From assembly GCF_015776785.2 (NCBI RefSeq), contig NZ_LFMD02000003.1, positions 459,798 through 523,797 of the forward strand: a stretch of 64,000 nucleotides of DNA. The letters run 5' to 3'. The notes under the pieces were generated by a model that did no database searches, had not been told where the DNA came from, and saw nothing but the letters and a program-made list of their open reading frames with translations. Source of the stretch: Kitasatospora sp. SUK 42. GTDB lineage: Bacteria > Actinomycetota > Actinomycetes > Streptomycetales > Streptomycetaceae. Of the stretch, positions 45,302-54,178 are shown in pieces; the first letter of the stretch is position 1, and every line of letters begins with the position of its first letter. Both the position numbers and the translations under genes were made by a program.

Positions 45302-45880
45302 TCAGTCCTCCAGCTCGGCCAGGAAGTCCAGCGCCGCCGCCCAGGCCCGCTCCGCCGCCTCCGCGTCGTAGTCGGCGAGGTCCGGGTCCGTGAACAGGTG
45401 CCCCGCCCCCTGGTACCGGTGCACCTCCACGTCCGCCCCGGCGCGCAGCATCCGCAGGTACCAGGCGTTCAGCCAGTCCTCCGGCTCGAACGGGTCCGGC
45501 TCCGCCATGTGCAGCTGCACCGGGATCGAGGTCGCCGCGTCCTCCCGCAGGTCCGAGGTCCCGTGCAGGAGCAGCAGCCCGCGCGCCTTCTCGTCCGCGA
45601 GGGCCAGGTTCTGCGCGATCGCTCCGCCGAGCGAGAAGCCCGCGTACACCAGCCCGCCCTCGGAGAGCGGGGCGGAGGCGGTCACCGCGCGGCGCAGCAG
45701 TTCGTCGCTGCCGCCGATCTCCTCCTGGTAGGCCTGCGCGGCCTCGTTGTCGTCGAAGGTCTTTCCCTCGAACAGGTCCGGCGTGTGCACGGTGTGCCCG
45801 GCGGCGCGCAGCCGGTCGGCGGCGGCGTGCACGACCGGGCTCAGGCCGTGGGCGGAGTGGAAGAGGACGATCTGGGCCAC
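45302..45880 (-). CDS. Dienelactone hydrolase-family protein
   Basis: This 192-aa alpha/beta hydrolase shows the nucleophile elbow VYAGFSLGGAIAQN with Ser83, the strand sequence HTPDLFEGKTFDD typical of dienelactone hydrolases, Asp in HMAEPDPFEP and His in YQGAGHLFTD near residue 157. The usual nucleophile cysteine is replaced by serine, which favours an esterase activity. The GTG at 45880 has AAGGA at 9 nt. Single gene, leftward, 86 nt after the ArsR stop. Confidence 0.87.
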   Translation of the reverse strand: MAQIVLFHSAHGLSPVVHAAADRLRAAGHTVHTPDLFEGKTFDDNEAAQAYQEEIGGSDELLRRAVTASAPLSEGGLVYAGFSLGGAIAQNLALADEKARGLLLLHGTSDLREDAATSIPVQLHMAEPDPFEPEDWLNAWYLRMLRAGADVEVHRYQGAGHLFTDPDLADYDAEAAERAWAAALDFLAELED

Positions 45881-45965
45881 GGTTGGGGGTCCTTCGACGG
45901 GGAGGTCAGCTACCCACCCATGATCCCGCATCCCCCGCCGGAGCACCGGCCGGGGCCCGGCGGGG

Positions 45966-46343
45966 TCAGCCCTGCGGGCTCCAGGCCGCCACCAGGTCGA
46001 GCAGCCCGGGGAACCGCGCGTTGAGGTCCTCGACCCGCACATGGCTGCGGCGCTCCAGCCCGTACTGCCGCTGCCGGGTGATCCCCGCCTCGCGCAGCGC
46101 CTTGAAGTGGTGGGTGAGCGAGGACTTGGGGCGGTCGAGGCCGAACCAGCCGCAGGTGTGGTCGAAGTCCTCGGACTCCAGGAGGAGTTTGCGGACGATC
46201 GTCAGCCGCAGCGGGTCGCTGAGCGCGCCCAGCACGGTCTCCAGGCGCAGTTCGTCGACGCCCGGCTCGGGCAGCGGTTCGGGCAGGCCGGGCGGCTCGG
46301 GGAGCACCTTGACGGCGGGTGCGGCACCCGTGGTCGCTGACAT
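45966..46343 (-). CDS. ArsR-family winged-helix regulator
   Basis: The 125-aa protein has the ArsR-like fold: LETVLGALSDPLRLTIVRKLLLES, DRPKSSLTHHFKALREAGITRQRQYGLERRSHVRVEDLNARFPGLLDLV, with the recognition helix around KSSLTHHFKALREAG. No metal-binding CxC is present, so it probably senses something other than a metal. AGGAGGAG precedes the ATG. It is divergent from an MFS transporter and likely represses it. Confidence 0.9.
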   Translation of the reverse strand: MSATTGAAPAVKVLPEPPGLPEPLPEPGVDELRLETVLGALSDPLRLTIVRKLLLESEDFDHTCGWFGLDRPKSSLTHHFKALREAGITRQRQYGLERRSHVRVEDLNARFPGLLDLVAAWSPQG

Positions 46344-46385
46344 CGACGACTCCTCCTGACTGATCCCTCTTGACGCGCTCGCGCT

Positions 46386-46431
46386 GTACGAGTCAAATCG
46401 TACTGCATGCTAAGTTCGACTCAACTCGTAC
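46386..46431. promoter_or_regulatory. Twin 18-bp operator between arsR-like and MFS genes
   Basis: GTACGA-GTCAAA-TCGTAC (46386-46403) has perfect 6-bp arms. A second copy at 46414-46431 matches it at 15 of 18 positions. The two start 28 nt apart and fill the middle of the divergent promoter, as expected for binding of the ArsR-like dimer. Confidence 0.7.
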
Positions 46432-46476
46432 TGCTGCACAGCCGCCCAGCCCGCCCACCGATCGGGAGACACCGTC

Positions 46477-47757
46477 ATGCCCGCAACCCGGACCGCGCCC
46501 GTCCAGGCCGTCGAGCGGAACCCCGCCCGCCCCGCCCCGCTGTGGTGGGTCTGGCTCGCCGCCTGGCCGGTCACCGCCGTCTTCGTGCTGTCGAACGCCG
46601 CCACCCCCCTCTACGTCCTGTGGCAGCACGACATCGGCTTCTCCAAGGGCACCCTGACCGTGGTGTTCGCCTTCTACATCGTCGGCCTGATCGGCTCGCT
46701 GCTGGTCTCCGGCGTGGTCTCCGACCGGCTCGGCCGCAAGCCCGTGCTGCTCCCCGCCCTGGCGCTCGCCCTCGCCGCCTGCCTGATCTTCGCGACCGCC
46801 ACCAGCGTGGCCGCGCTCATCGTGGCGCGGCTGTTCACCGGCATCGCGGTCGGCGCCGTCGTCTCGGCGGGGATGGCCGCGGTCACCGACGTCGCCGGGC
46901 CCGAGCGTCGGCGGACCGCCGCCCTGCTCGCCTCCTGCGCGATGGTCTTCGGCGCCGGGCTCGGCCCGCTGCTCGCCGGGGTGCTCTCCGAGCTGGCACC
47001 CGCGCCGACCGCCACCGTCTTCCTCGTCGAGGCCGTGCTGCTGGCCACCGCGCTGCTGGTCGTCCTGCGGATGCCGGTGCACCGCCCGAAGGTGCGCCGC
47101 CCCGAGACGCGCCGCCCCGAGACGCGCCGCCCCGAGACGCGCGGCAACGGACCGTGGGTCCGGGTGCCCGGCGTCCCGCGCGGCAACGGCCGTCAACTCG
47201 CCCTGGGCATCGCGGTGTTCGCGCCCGGCATCACCGCCACCTCGTTCGTGCTCTCGCTCGGCCCCTCACTGCTGTCCGGGCTGCTCGGCACCACCGACCG
47301 GATCCTGGCCGGCGCCATGGCGTTCGCGATGTTCCTCACCGCCACCGGGGTGCAGTTCGCCGTCCAGCGGCTGCGCCGCCGCACCATCCTCACGCTCGGC
47401 GCACTGAGCACCGCGCTGAGCATGGCCACCCTGGTCCTCGCCGTGCACGTCGAGGCGGTGGCGGTCCTGCTCGCCGCCGCGCTGCTGGCCGGCGCCGGCC
47501 AGGGCCTGGGCCAGCTCGGCGGCCTGTCGCTGCTCAACGCGGGCGTCCCGCCGCAGCGCCTCGCCGAGGCCAACGCCGCGCTCAACGTGGGCGGTTACCT
47601 CCCGGCGGGCCTCCTGCCCGTCTCGGCCGGCTACCTCAGCGACGCGGTGGGCCTGACCGACGGTGCCACGGTCTTCGCCGCCGTCCTGCTGGCCCTCGCC
47701 GTCCTCGGCGCCCTGGTGGTCCGCGCCACCCGCCGCGACGTCACGGACCCGGCCTGA
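46477..47757 (+). CDS. MFS transporter
   Basis: The 426-aa protein has 12 predicted membrane helices and the MFS motif A in the 2-3 loop, VSDRLGRKPVLL near residues 79-90. The central cytoplasmic loop between helices 6 and 7 contains three RRPET repeats. It is a drug-efflux-type (DHA1-like) exporter by general layout. It is divergent from the ArsR-like regulator with twin operators in between, so it is likely induced by the regulator's ligand. Confidence 0.92.
   Translation: MPATRTAPVQAVERNPARPAPLWWVWLAAWPVTAVFVLSNAATPLYVLWQHDIGFSKGTLTVVFAFYIVGLIGSLLVSGVVSDRLGRKPVLLPALALALAACLIFATATSVAALIVARLFTGIAVGAVVSAGMAAVTDVAGPERRRTAALLASCAMVFGAGLGPLLAGVLSELAPAPTATVFLVEAVLLATALLVVLRMPVHRPKVRRPETRRPETRRPETRGNGPWVRVPGVPRGNGRQLALGIAVFAPGITATSFVLSLGPSLLSGLLGTTDRILAGAMAFAMFLTATGVQFAVQRLRRRTILTLGALSTALSMATLVLAVHVEAVAVLLAAALLAGAGQGLGQLGGLSLLNAGVPPQRLAEANAALNVGGYLPAGLLPVSAGYLSDAVGLTDGATVFAAVLLALAVLGALVVRATRRDVTDPA
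47094..47138 (+). repeat. Three tandem 15-nt repeats in the MFS gene
   Basis: The 15-nt unit GCGCCGCCCCGAGAC is repeated three times without change and encodes Arg-Arg-Pro-Glu-Thr in the central loop of the transporter. It keeps the frame, so copy number may vary without breaking the gene. Confidence 0.85.
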
Positions 47758-47788
47758 CGAACGGCCCTACAACACCACGTCCCCGCGC

Positions 47789-48655
47789 CTAGGACACCAC
47801 GTCCTTGCGCGCGAACCCGCGGAACGCCAGCGCCAGCAGCACCACCGCGTACGACAGCGACAGCGAGACGCCCTGCAGCATGCCGCCCCACTCCAACTGC
47901 GGCTGCAGGGCGTCCGCCCACGAGTACTGCCAGTGCGCCGGCAGCCACTCCCGCAGGTCGCCGAGCGCCGTGACCGCCTCCAGCACCCCGGTGAGGATCG
48001 ACGCGAACACCGCCCCGCCGACCGCCCCCAGCGGCGCGTCCGTCACCGTCGACAGCCAGAACGCCAGCGCCGCGATCACGATCTCGCTCAGGAACACGAA
48101 CACCACCGCGATCGCGAGCCTGGGCAGCGCCTCCCCGGCCGACAGGCTCATCCCGGCGGGCAGCTTGAGGTCCCCCCACCCGTACGCCGCCGTCCCCACG
48201 ACCAGCCCGATCGCCGGCAGCATGATCACCGCCACCGCCGAGAACGCCAGCCCGACCGCGAACTTGCGGGCCAGCAGCCGCGCCCTCGGCACCGGCGCGG
48301 CCAGCAGGTACCGCAGCGAGGACCAGCTGGCCTCCGAGGCGACGGTGTCCCCGCAGAACAGCGCGACCGGGATCACCAGGATGAAACCGGTGCCCATGAA
48401 CAGCATGGTGGCCGCGAAGTTGGGCCCCGAGGCGGTGGCCAACTCGATGAAGGTGGTCCGGTTCTGGCGGCTGGGGGTGCCGCCGATCTGGAACGCGGCC
48501 AGGATGATGAGCGGCATCGTCGCCAGCACCGCGCCGATCACCAGCGTGCGGCGCCTGCGCAGCTGCCGCATCGCCTCCACGCGCAGCGGGAGCGTCCGGC
48601 CCACCCGGTACCCCTGCGCGTGATCGGCCGAAGTCGCCGAAGTCACCGAACTCAC
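47789..48655 (-). CDS. ABC transporter permease
   Basis: The 288-aa protein has six membrane segments, beginning after a basic cytoplasmic part (RVEAMRQLRRRRTLVIGAVLATMPLIILAAFQIGG). The extended VALFCGDTVASEASWSSLRYLLAAPVPRARLLARKF region is typical of ABC-2 family permeases. The GTG at 48655 overlaps the stop of the hydrolase-ABC gene as GTGA, so the two are translated together and probably form one transporter. Confidence 0.9.
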   Translation of the reverse strand: MSSVTSATSADHAQGYRVGRTLPLRVEAMRQLRRRRTLVIGAVLATMPLIILAAFQIGGTPSRQNRTTFIELATASGPNFAATMLFMGTGFILVIPVALFCGDTVASEASWSSLRYLLAAPVPRARLLARKFAVGLAFSAVAVIMLPAIGLVVGTAAYGWGDLKLPAGMSLSAGEALPRLAIAVVFVFLSEIVIAALAFWLSTVTDAPLGAVGGAVFASILTGVLEAVTALGDLREWLPAHWQYSWADALQPQLEWGGMLQGVSLSLSYAVVLLALAFRGFARKDVVS

Positions 48656-51432
48656 GCCGCACCACCTCCGATCAACGACAGGAACGCGTCCTCCAACCGC
48701 CGCTGCGGCCCGGCGCTCTCCACCGGCACCTCCAGCCGCACCAGCTCCGCCAGCAGCCCGCTCGCGGCGAGCCCGTCCAGCCGGACCAGCAGCCCGCCCT
48801 CGACGGCCTCCGCCGAGGCGACCCCGGCCAGCGCGCCCACCTTCCGGACCACCGGCTCCGGGTCGTACGAGTCGGCGAGCCCGATCATCAGCAGCTCACC
48901 GGCCCCGATGATCTCCCCGACCGGCCCGGCCGTCACCAGCCGCCCGCGGTCCATCACCACCAGGTCCGTACAGCTCTGCTCGACCTCGGACAGCAGGTGG
49001 CTCGACACGATGACGGTCCGTCCTCCGGCCGCGTAGCGGATCATCACCTCGCGCATCTCGCGGATCTGCGGCGGGTCCAGCCCGTTGGTCGGCTCGTCCA
49101 GGATCAGCAGGTCCGGCATCCCGAGCATCGCCTGCGCGATCGCGAGCCGCTGCCGCATGCCCTGCGAGTACGTCCGCACCGCGCGGTCCAGCGCCTCCCC
49201 GAGCCCGGCGATGGCCAGCGCCTCGTCGAAGTGCGCGTCGGCCTCCGGTCGGCCGGTCGCCTGCCAGTACAGCCGCAGGTTGGCCCGCCCGGTGAGGTGC
49301 GGCAGGAAGCCCGCGCCCTCGACGAAGGCCCCGACCCTCGACAGCACCGGCGTCCCGGGCCGCACCAGGTGCCCGAAGAGCCGGATCTCCCCCTCGTCCG
49401 GCCTGATCAGGCCCATCAGCATCCGCAGTGTGGTGGTCTTGCCCGCACCGTTCGGCCCGAGCAGGCCGAGCACCTGCCCCTGCTCCACCCGGAAGCTCAA
49501 CTCCCGTACGGCGTAGCGGTCCTGGGCTCCCTTGTAGCGCTTGCTCAGCCCGCTGATCTGCAACGGCACCCCGGCCAGCTCCGGATCGAACCCGGGCCCG
49601 CCGGCGGCCGAGCGCCGTCGCCGTACCAGCGGCACCAGCACCAGCCCGGCGGCCACCAGCACGGCCACCACCGGCAGCATCCAGGTCCGCGCGGGCAGCG
49701 GCGCCGACCCCGTGACCAGCTGCTCGACGGTCGGCACGGTGAGCGGCCCGGCCGGTGCGACCCGGTAGGTGGCCGGCTCGCCCGGCGAGGCGTACGCCAG
49801 GTCGGAGGAGGCCAGCACCAGCCGCACCCGGTGCCCGGCCGGGAAGCTGTGGTCCACCACGGGCAGCGCGACCGTCACCGTCTTCCCCGCGTCCGCGCCG
49901 GTCACCCGCAGCGGAGCGGCGAGCTGCTCCGGCAGCACCGCGTTGCCGTCCGGCCCGACGTCGTACAGCTTCGCGAACAGCACCGCGTCCGGCCGGTCCG
50001 CCGTCACCCTCACGGGCACCGTCGGCTGGCCGGTCAGGTTCAGCGGCCGGTCCAGCGGGGCGGAGTCGAAGGCGGCGTTCTGCCCCGGGAAGTCCAGCGA
50101 CAGTCCGACCCCGAGCGAGGCGGCCTGGCTGAGCGCGCCGATCCCCGGCACCGTCGAGATCCCCGGCGGCGAGCCGCCGGGCGGGTTGGCGAGGGCCTTC
50201 TCCCCGCCCGTCAGCTCGATCGAGCGCGTGGCCGTCCCGTCCAGCCCCGGGTACCGGTCGGCGGTCGCCTCGCGCAGCACGGCCTGGTAGCCGATCGAGT
50301 CGACACCGCCGCTCCTGGTCACCCGGAAGGCCGGCCCGGTGTCGTTCCCGCGCCCCTTCAGATAGTGGTCGAACCAGGCGGTCACCCGGTCGTCCACCCG
50401 CGCGCTGGTGTCCGTCCCGCCGTCGTGCCCGCCCGCGAACCAGTCCACCGCGACGGGCGCGCCGTTGGCCGCCACCGCCCGGGCGATCCGGTCGCCCTGG
50501 TCGAGCGGGAACAGCGAGTCCTGCTGCCCCTGCACCACCAGCGTGGGCGCCTTGAGCTGCGCCGCCACCGAGGACGGGCTCGACCGGTCCAGCAGCGCGA
50601 CGGCCTCCGGATCGGCGTGCCCGGTGGTCGCGACCCGGTCGTACATCTGGCAGAGCGACTCCAGGAACCGCCCGCAGCCGATCGGCCCGTCCGCGGCCGG
50701 AGCCTGCCCGCTCCCGCCGCGCGGCGCACCGCCCGAGGGCCCGAGGTTCCCGGCCGCGCCGGTGGTGAAGAAGATCCCGGCCCACAGCTTCTTGAACACG
50801 CCGTCGGCCGCACCGGAGCCCTGCACCCCTTGCGGGAACAGCGCGTCGGCCAGGTTCCACCAGGTGACCTGCGTCGCCACGGCGTCGATCCGGTGGTCGT
50901 ACGCGGAGGCCAGCAGCGAGATCGCCCCGCCGTACGAGGGGCCGGTGATGCCGACCCGGGGGTCGCCGGGCCCGTCGAGCTCCACCTCGGGCCGCTGGGC
51001 CAGCCAGTCCACCAGGTGCTTGACGTCCTCGACCTCGCGGTCCGGCGAGTTCAGGCCGATCTTGCCGCCCGAGTGCCCGAAGCCGCGCGCCGACCAGGTC
51101 AGCACCGCGTAGCCCTGCCGGGCGAGCTGCTGGGCGCGGTCGTGCTGGCCCTCCTTGGAGCCGCCGAAGCCGTGCGCGAGCAGCACCGCCGGCCGCGGGG
51201 TGGTGCCGGTGGTGAAGAACGAGGTGTCCAGTTGCACCTGCTGGGAGCTGCCGGGCGTCTCCGGCATGCTGAGGAAACGATCCTCCTGGCGGACCGTCTG
51301 CTCACCGCCGGACGCCACCGCCACCGTGCCCGTACCGGCGACCACCACCAGGGCCACCGCACCGGCCAGAACCCTCCGCCGCATCGACGCGCCCCGGCCG
51401 CGCCAGCGGCGCCATGCCCCACCGATCCCCAT
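48652..51432 (-). CDS. Exported CocE/S15-type hydrolase fused to an ABC ATPase
   Basis: This 926-aa protein joins two functions. A signal-anchor helix (about 20-40) leads to an alpha/beta hydrolase of the X-Pro dipeptidyl-peptidase/CocE type: LLAHGFGGSKEG near 84, nucleophile Ser166 in GITGPSYGGA, Asp305 in QGQQDSLFP and His336 in AGGHDGG, then the CocE-type jelly-roll (SFPAGHRVRLVLASSDLAYASPGE near 530-550). A second membrane helix (584-603) ends in RRRR and is followed by a complete ABC ATPase: Walker A GPNGAGKTT near 659-667, signature YSQGMRQRL, Walker B LLILDEPTNGLDP and SSHLLSEVEQ. The hydrolase thus lies outside and the ATPase inside. TACGAT ends 8 nt before the ATG. Its permease follows with a GTGA overlap. 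Confidence 0.88.
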   Translation of the reverse strand: MGIGGAWRRWRGRGASMRRRVLAGAVALVVVAGTGTVAVASGGEQTVRQEDRFLSMPETPGSSQQVQLDTSFFTTGTTPRPAVLLAHGFGGSKEGQHDRAQQLARQGYAVLTWSARGFGHSGGKIGLNSPDREVEDVKHLVDWLAQRPEVELDGPGDPRVGITGPSYGGAISLLASAYDHRIDAVATQVTWWNLADALFPQGVQGSGAADGVFKKLWAGIFFTTGAAGNLGPSGGAPRGGSGQAPAADGPIGCGRFLESLCQMYDRVATTGHADPEAVALLDRSSPSSVAAQLKAPTLVVQGQQDSLFPLDQGDRIARAVAANGAPVAVDWFAGGHDGGTDTSARVDDRVTAWFDHYLKGRGNDTGPAFRVTRSGGVDSIGYQAVLREATADRYPGLDGTATRSIELTGGEKALANPPGGSPPGISTVPGIGALSQAASLGVGLSLDFPGQNAAFDSAPLDRPLNLTGQPTVPVRVTADRPDAVLFAKLYDVGPDGNAVLPEQLAAPLRVTGADAGKTVTVALPVVDHSFPAGHRVRLVLASSDLAYASPGEPATYRVAPAGPLTVPTVEQLVTGSAPLPARTWMLPVVAVLVAAGLVLVPLVRRRRSAAGGPGFDPELAGVPLQISGLSKRYKGAQDRYAVRELSFRVEQGQVLGLLGPNGAGKTTTLRMLMGLIRPDEGEIRLFGHLVRPGTPVLSRVGAFVEGAGFLPHLTGRANLRLYWQATGRPEADAHFDEALAIAGLGEALDRAVRTYSQGMRQRLAIAQAMLGMPDLLILDEPTNGLDPPQIREMREVMIRYAAGGRTVIVSSHLLSEVEQSCTDLVVMDRGRLVTAGPVGEIIGAGELLMIGLADSYDPEPVVRKVGALAGVASAEAVEGGLLVRLDGLAASGLLAELVRLEVPVESAGPQRRLEDAFLSLIGGGAA

Positions 51433-51560
51433 GAGAGTTGATCGTATCCGCCGCACCGGTAGGCGTCCGATAAAGCCGCCATTCCCTTTCGTCCGGTTCA
51501 CCCCGTAAAACGCCGGTATCGTACGGCACACCCGGCTCCCCCGAACCCGAGAAGGTCCCC

Positions 51561-52580
51561 GTGCTCTGGCCGCTGATCACCCTGCTCGCCACCGTCGCCG
51601 CCACCCTGGCGATCGGCTGGATCGTCGACCAGGCCCTCCAGCGGATCAGCGTGAGCCACCCCGGGGCCCCGGTCTGGGCGCTGCTCCGCCGTTGCCGGAT
51701 CCCGCTCCAACTCGCCGTGGTCTCGGCCCTGCTGCTCGCCGCCAACCCGCTCAAGCGGATCCTCCACCTGAAGAACGACGACGGCGCGCACCACCTCGTC
51801 CTGCTGTTCCTGCTCGCCTCCCTCGGCTGGCTCACCGTCCGCGTGGTCGCCGCCGTCCTGGAGGCCCTGCTCAGCCGCTACGAGACGGTCACCGACGACC
51901 CGGCCCGCGTCCAGCGGGTCCGCACCCAGATCAGCATGCTGCGCCGGGTGGTCAGCGCGGTGATCGTCGTGGTCACCGTCGCCGTGATGCTGCTGACCTT
52001 CTCCGCCATGCGCACCATCGGCGCCAGCCTGCTCGCCTCCGCCGGCATCATCGGCATCGTGGCCGGCATCGCCGCCCAGAGCACCCTGGGCAACTTCTTC
52101 GCCGGCCTGCAGATCGCCTTCGGCGACACCGTCCGGATCGGCGACACCGTGGTGGTGGAGGGCCAGCAGGGCACGGTCGAGGAGATCACCCTCTCCTACC
52201 TGGTGGTCCGGCTCTGGGACTACCGCCGGCTGGTCGTCCCGGTCTCCTACTTCGTCAGCAAGCCCTTCGAGAACTGGACCCGCCGCGACCCGGGGCTGCT
52301 CGCCTCCGTCTTCCTCCACCTCGACCACACCACCCCGGTCGACGAACTGCGCGCGGCCCTGCGCACCCTCCTGGAGCGGCACCCGCTGTGGGACGGCGCC
52401 GAGTGGGCCCTCAACGTCACCGACACCACCCCGAGCACCATCGTCGTCCGCGCCACCATGACCGCCCGCACCCCCGACGACGCCGCCCAGCTCCGCTTCG
52501 ACGTCCGCGAGCAGCTCATCGCCCACCTACGCGACGAACACCCGCACGCCCTCCCCCGCCTCCGCACCACCGAGGCCTGA
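51561..52580 (+). CDS. Small-conductance mechanosensitive channel (MscS) protein
   Basis: The 339-aa protein has three to four N-terminal helices and the MscS pore helix and beta domain: LLASAGIIGIVAGIAAQSTLGNFFAGLQIAFGDTVRIGDTVVVEGQQGTVEEITLSYLVVRLWDYRRLVVPVSYF (residues about 155-230). Such channels release solutes under osmotic downshock. The GTG at 51561 follows GAAGG. It is divergent from the hydrolase-ABC gene. Confidence 0.93.
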   Translation: MLWPLITLLATVAATLAIGWIVDQALQRISVSHPGAPVWALLRRCRIPLQLAVVSALLLAANPLKRILHLKNDDGAHHLVLLFLLASLGWLTVRVVAAVLEALLSRYETVTDDPARVQRVRTQISMLRRVVSAVIVVVTVAVMLLTFSAMRTIGASLLASAGIIGIVAGIAAQSTLGNFFAGLQIAFGDTVRIGDTVVVEGQQGTVEEITLSYLVVRLWDYRRLVVPVSYFVSKPFENWTRRDPGLLASVFLHLDHTTPVDELRAALRTLLERHPLWDGAEWALNVTDTTPSTIVVRATMTARTPDDAAQLRFDVREQLIAHLRDEHPHALPRLRTTEA

Positions 52581-52643
52581 TCCCGCACCCCGGCGCGCAC
52601 ACCGCACCACGCGCCGCCCAAACTCCCCGTGCCCCCGACAAAA

Positions 52644-52675
52644 GTTCCCCGCGCCCCGAAAGGGACGCGGGGAAC
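52644..52675. terminator. Terminator between the MscS and GNAT genes
   Basis: A 10-bp stem, one mismatch and 3 bp more close a GAAA tetraloop (52644-52653, 52655-52657 with 52662-52664, 52666-52675). Reading leftward it is followed by TTTTG, a classical intrinsic terminator for the GNAT gene; it may also serve the MscS gene. Confidence 0.8.
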
Positions 52676-52712
52676 CACGCGAGGCGGAAGGCCGGGGCCC
52701 ACCACCCCGCGG

Positions 52713-53174
52713 CTACAGAACCCTCGTCATCGTCCGGTGCGGAATCCCGGCGTCGTCGTACACCGGCCCCTCCGCCACGTACCCCAGCCGCTCGTAGAAC
52801 CCGAGCGCCCGCACCTGCGCGTGCAGCTCGACCTCGACGGCCCCGCGCTCGCGCCCCGCCGCCTCGATCGCCCGGACCAGCTCCACCCCGAGCCCCGTCC
52901 CCCGGGCCGCCGCGACGACCGCGAGCCGCCCGAGCAGCACCCGCCCCTCGACGCCCCCGGTCAGCTCCCGGGCCTGGTCCCCGAAGATCAGCCGCCCGGT
53001 GCCCAGCGGGGCCCCGTCGGCCCCGAGGGCCAACAGGTGCACCGAGGTCGCGTCGTACTCGTCGTACTCCAGCTCCTCCGGCACGTTCTGCTCGACGATG
53101 AACACCTCACGCCGGACCTCCCGCACCAGCGTCAGGTCCGACTCCCCCTCGGCGACCCGGACGGTGGCCGGCAC
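52713..53174 (-). CDS. GNAT-family N-acetyltransferase
   Basis: The 153-aa protein shows the GNAT fold: VRREVFIVEQNVPEELEYDEYDATSVHLLAL near residue 22, GRLAVVAAARGTGLGVELVRAIEAAGRE with the acetyl-CoA loop RGTGLG near 96, and LHAQVRALGFYERLGYVAEGPVYDDAGIPHRTM near the end. The layout resembles ElaA-type proteins. The GTG at 53174 lies 1 nt after the pseudouridine synthase stop, so they are coupled. Substrate unknown. Confidence 0.9.
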   Translation of the reverse strand: MPATVRVAEGESDLTLVREVRREVFIVEQNVPEELEYDEYDATSVHLLALGADGAPLGTGRLIFGDQARELTGGVEGRVLLGRLAVVAAARGTGLGVELVRAIEAAGRERGAVEVELHAQVRALGFYERLGYVAEGPVYDDAGIPHRTMTRVL

Positions 53175-53175
53175 C

Positions 53176-54114
53176 TCAGCTCTCCGCCGCGATGATGTCG
53201 AGCGCCTTCCGCAGGTCCGCCGGGTACTCGCTGCTGAACTCGACCCACTGCCCGTCCGCCGGGTGCTCGAAGCCCAGCGAGACGGCGTGCAGCCACTGCC
53301 GGGTCAGCCCGAGCCGCTTGGCCAGCGTCGGGTCGGCGCCGTACGTCAGGTCGCCGACGCACGGGTGCCGCAGCGCGGACATGTGGACGCGGATCTGGTG
53401 GGTGCGGCCGGTCTCCAGCTTGATGGCCAGCAGCGAGGCGGCCCGGTACGCCTCGATCAGGTCGTAGTGGGTGATCGACGGCTTGCCGTCGCGGGTCACC
53501 GCCCACTTCCAGTCCGAGCTGGGGTGCCGCCCGATCGGCGCGTCCACGGTGCCGCTCATCGGGTCCGGGTGCCCCTGGACCAGCGTGTGGTAGCGCTTCT
53601 CGGTGATCCGGTCGTGGAACTGCCGCTTGAGGTCGGTGTACGCCCGCTCGGACTTGGCGACGACCATCAGCCCCGAGGTGCCGACGTCCAGCCGGTGCAC
53701 GATGCCCTGGCGCTCGGCGGCACCCGACGTCGAGATCCGGTAGCCCGCCGCGGCGAGCCCGCCGATCACGGTCGGACCGGTCCAGCCGGGGCTCGGGTGC
53801 GCGGCGACGCCGACCGGCTTGTCGACCAGCACGATGTCCTCGTCGTCGTGGACGATCCGCATGCCCTCGACCGGCTCGGCGACGATCCGCACGGGGGCGG
53901 CGGGGGCCGGGATCTCGACCTCCAGCCAGGAACCGGCGGTCACCCGGTCCGACTTGCCGGCCGTGGCGCCGTCGAGCGTCACCTTGCCGTCGGCGGCCAG
54001 CTCGGCGGCCTTGGTCCGGGAGAAGCCGAACATCCGGGCCAGGGCGGCGTCGAGACGCTCGCCCTCCAGGCCGTCGGGTACGGGGAGGCTTCGGATCTGC
54101 GCTGCGGTACTCAC
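53176..54114 (-). CDS. RluA-family pseudouridine synthase
   Basis: The 312-aa protein has an N-terminal S4 RNA-binding domain ([32 protein letters not shown], about 18-50) and the RluA catalytic domain with [18 protein letters not shown] near residue 141 (catalytic Asp in HRLD) and [28 protein letters not shown]. It modifies uridines in 23S rRNA or tRNA; which ones cannot be told. GTG start at 54114. lspA lies 64 nt upstream, with a hairpin in between. Confidence 0.93.
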   Translation of the reverse strand: MSTAAQIRSLPVPDGLEGERLDAALARMFGFSRTKAAELAADGKVTLDGATAGKSDRVTAGSWLEVEIPAPAAPVRIVAEPVEGMRIVHDDEDIVLVDKPVGVAAHPSPGWTGPTVIGGLAAAGYRISTSGAAERQGIVHRLDVGTSGLMVVAKSERAYTDLKRQFHDRITEKRYHTLVQGHPDPMSGTVDAPIGRHPSSDWKWAVTRDGKPSITHYDLIEAYRAASLLAIKLETGRTHQIRVHMSALRHPCVGDLTYGADPTLAKRLGLTRQWLHAVSLGFEHPADGQWVEFSSEYPADLRKALDIIAAES

Positions 54115-54143
54115 CCGTACGAGTATGCCGGAAACGCGACCCC

Positions 54144-54178
54144 GGCCCTCCCGCCGGTGGTCCGCGGGCGGGAGGGCC
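54144..54178 (-). terminator. Hairpin after lspA
   Basis: A 12-bp perfect inverted repeat (54144-54155 with 54167-54178) starts directly at the lspA stop and lies before the pseudouridine synthase gene. It may terminate or attenuate read-through. Confidence 0.6.

Noticed and set aside
46477-47757. Accessory island or mobile element around 41.6-47.8 kb
   Set aside because: Although gene content is accessory, there are no integrases, transposases, direct-repeat ends or tRNA att sites, and codon use matches the neighbours.
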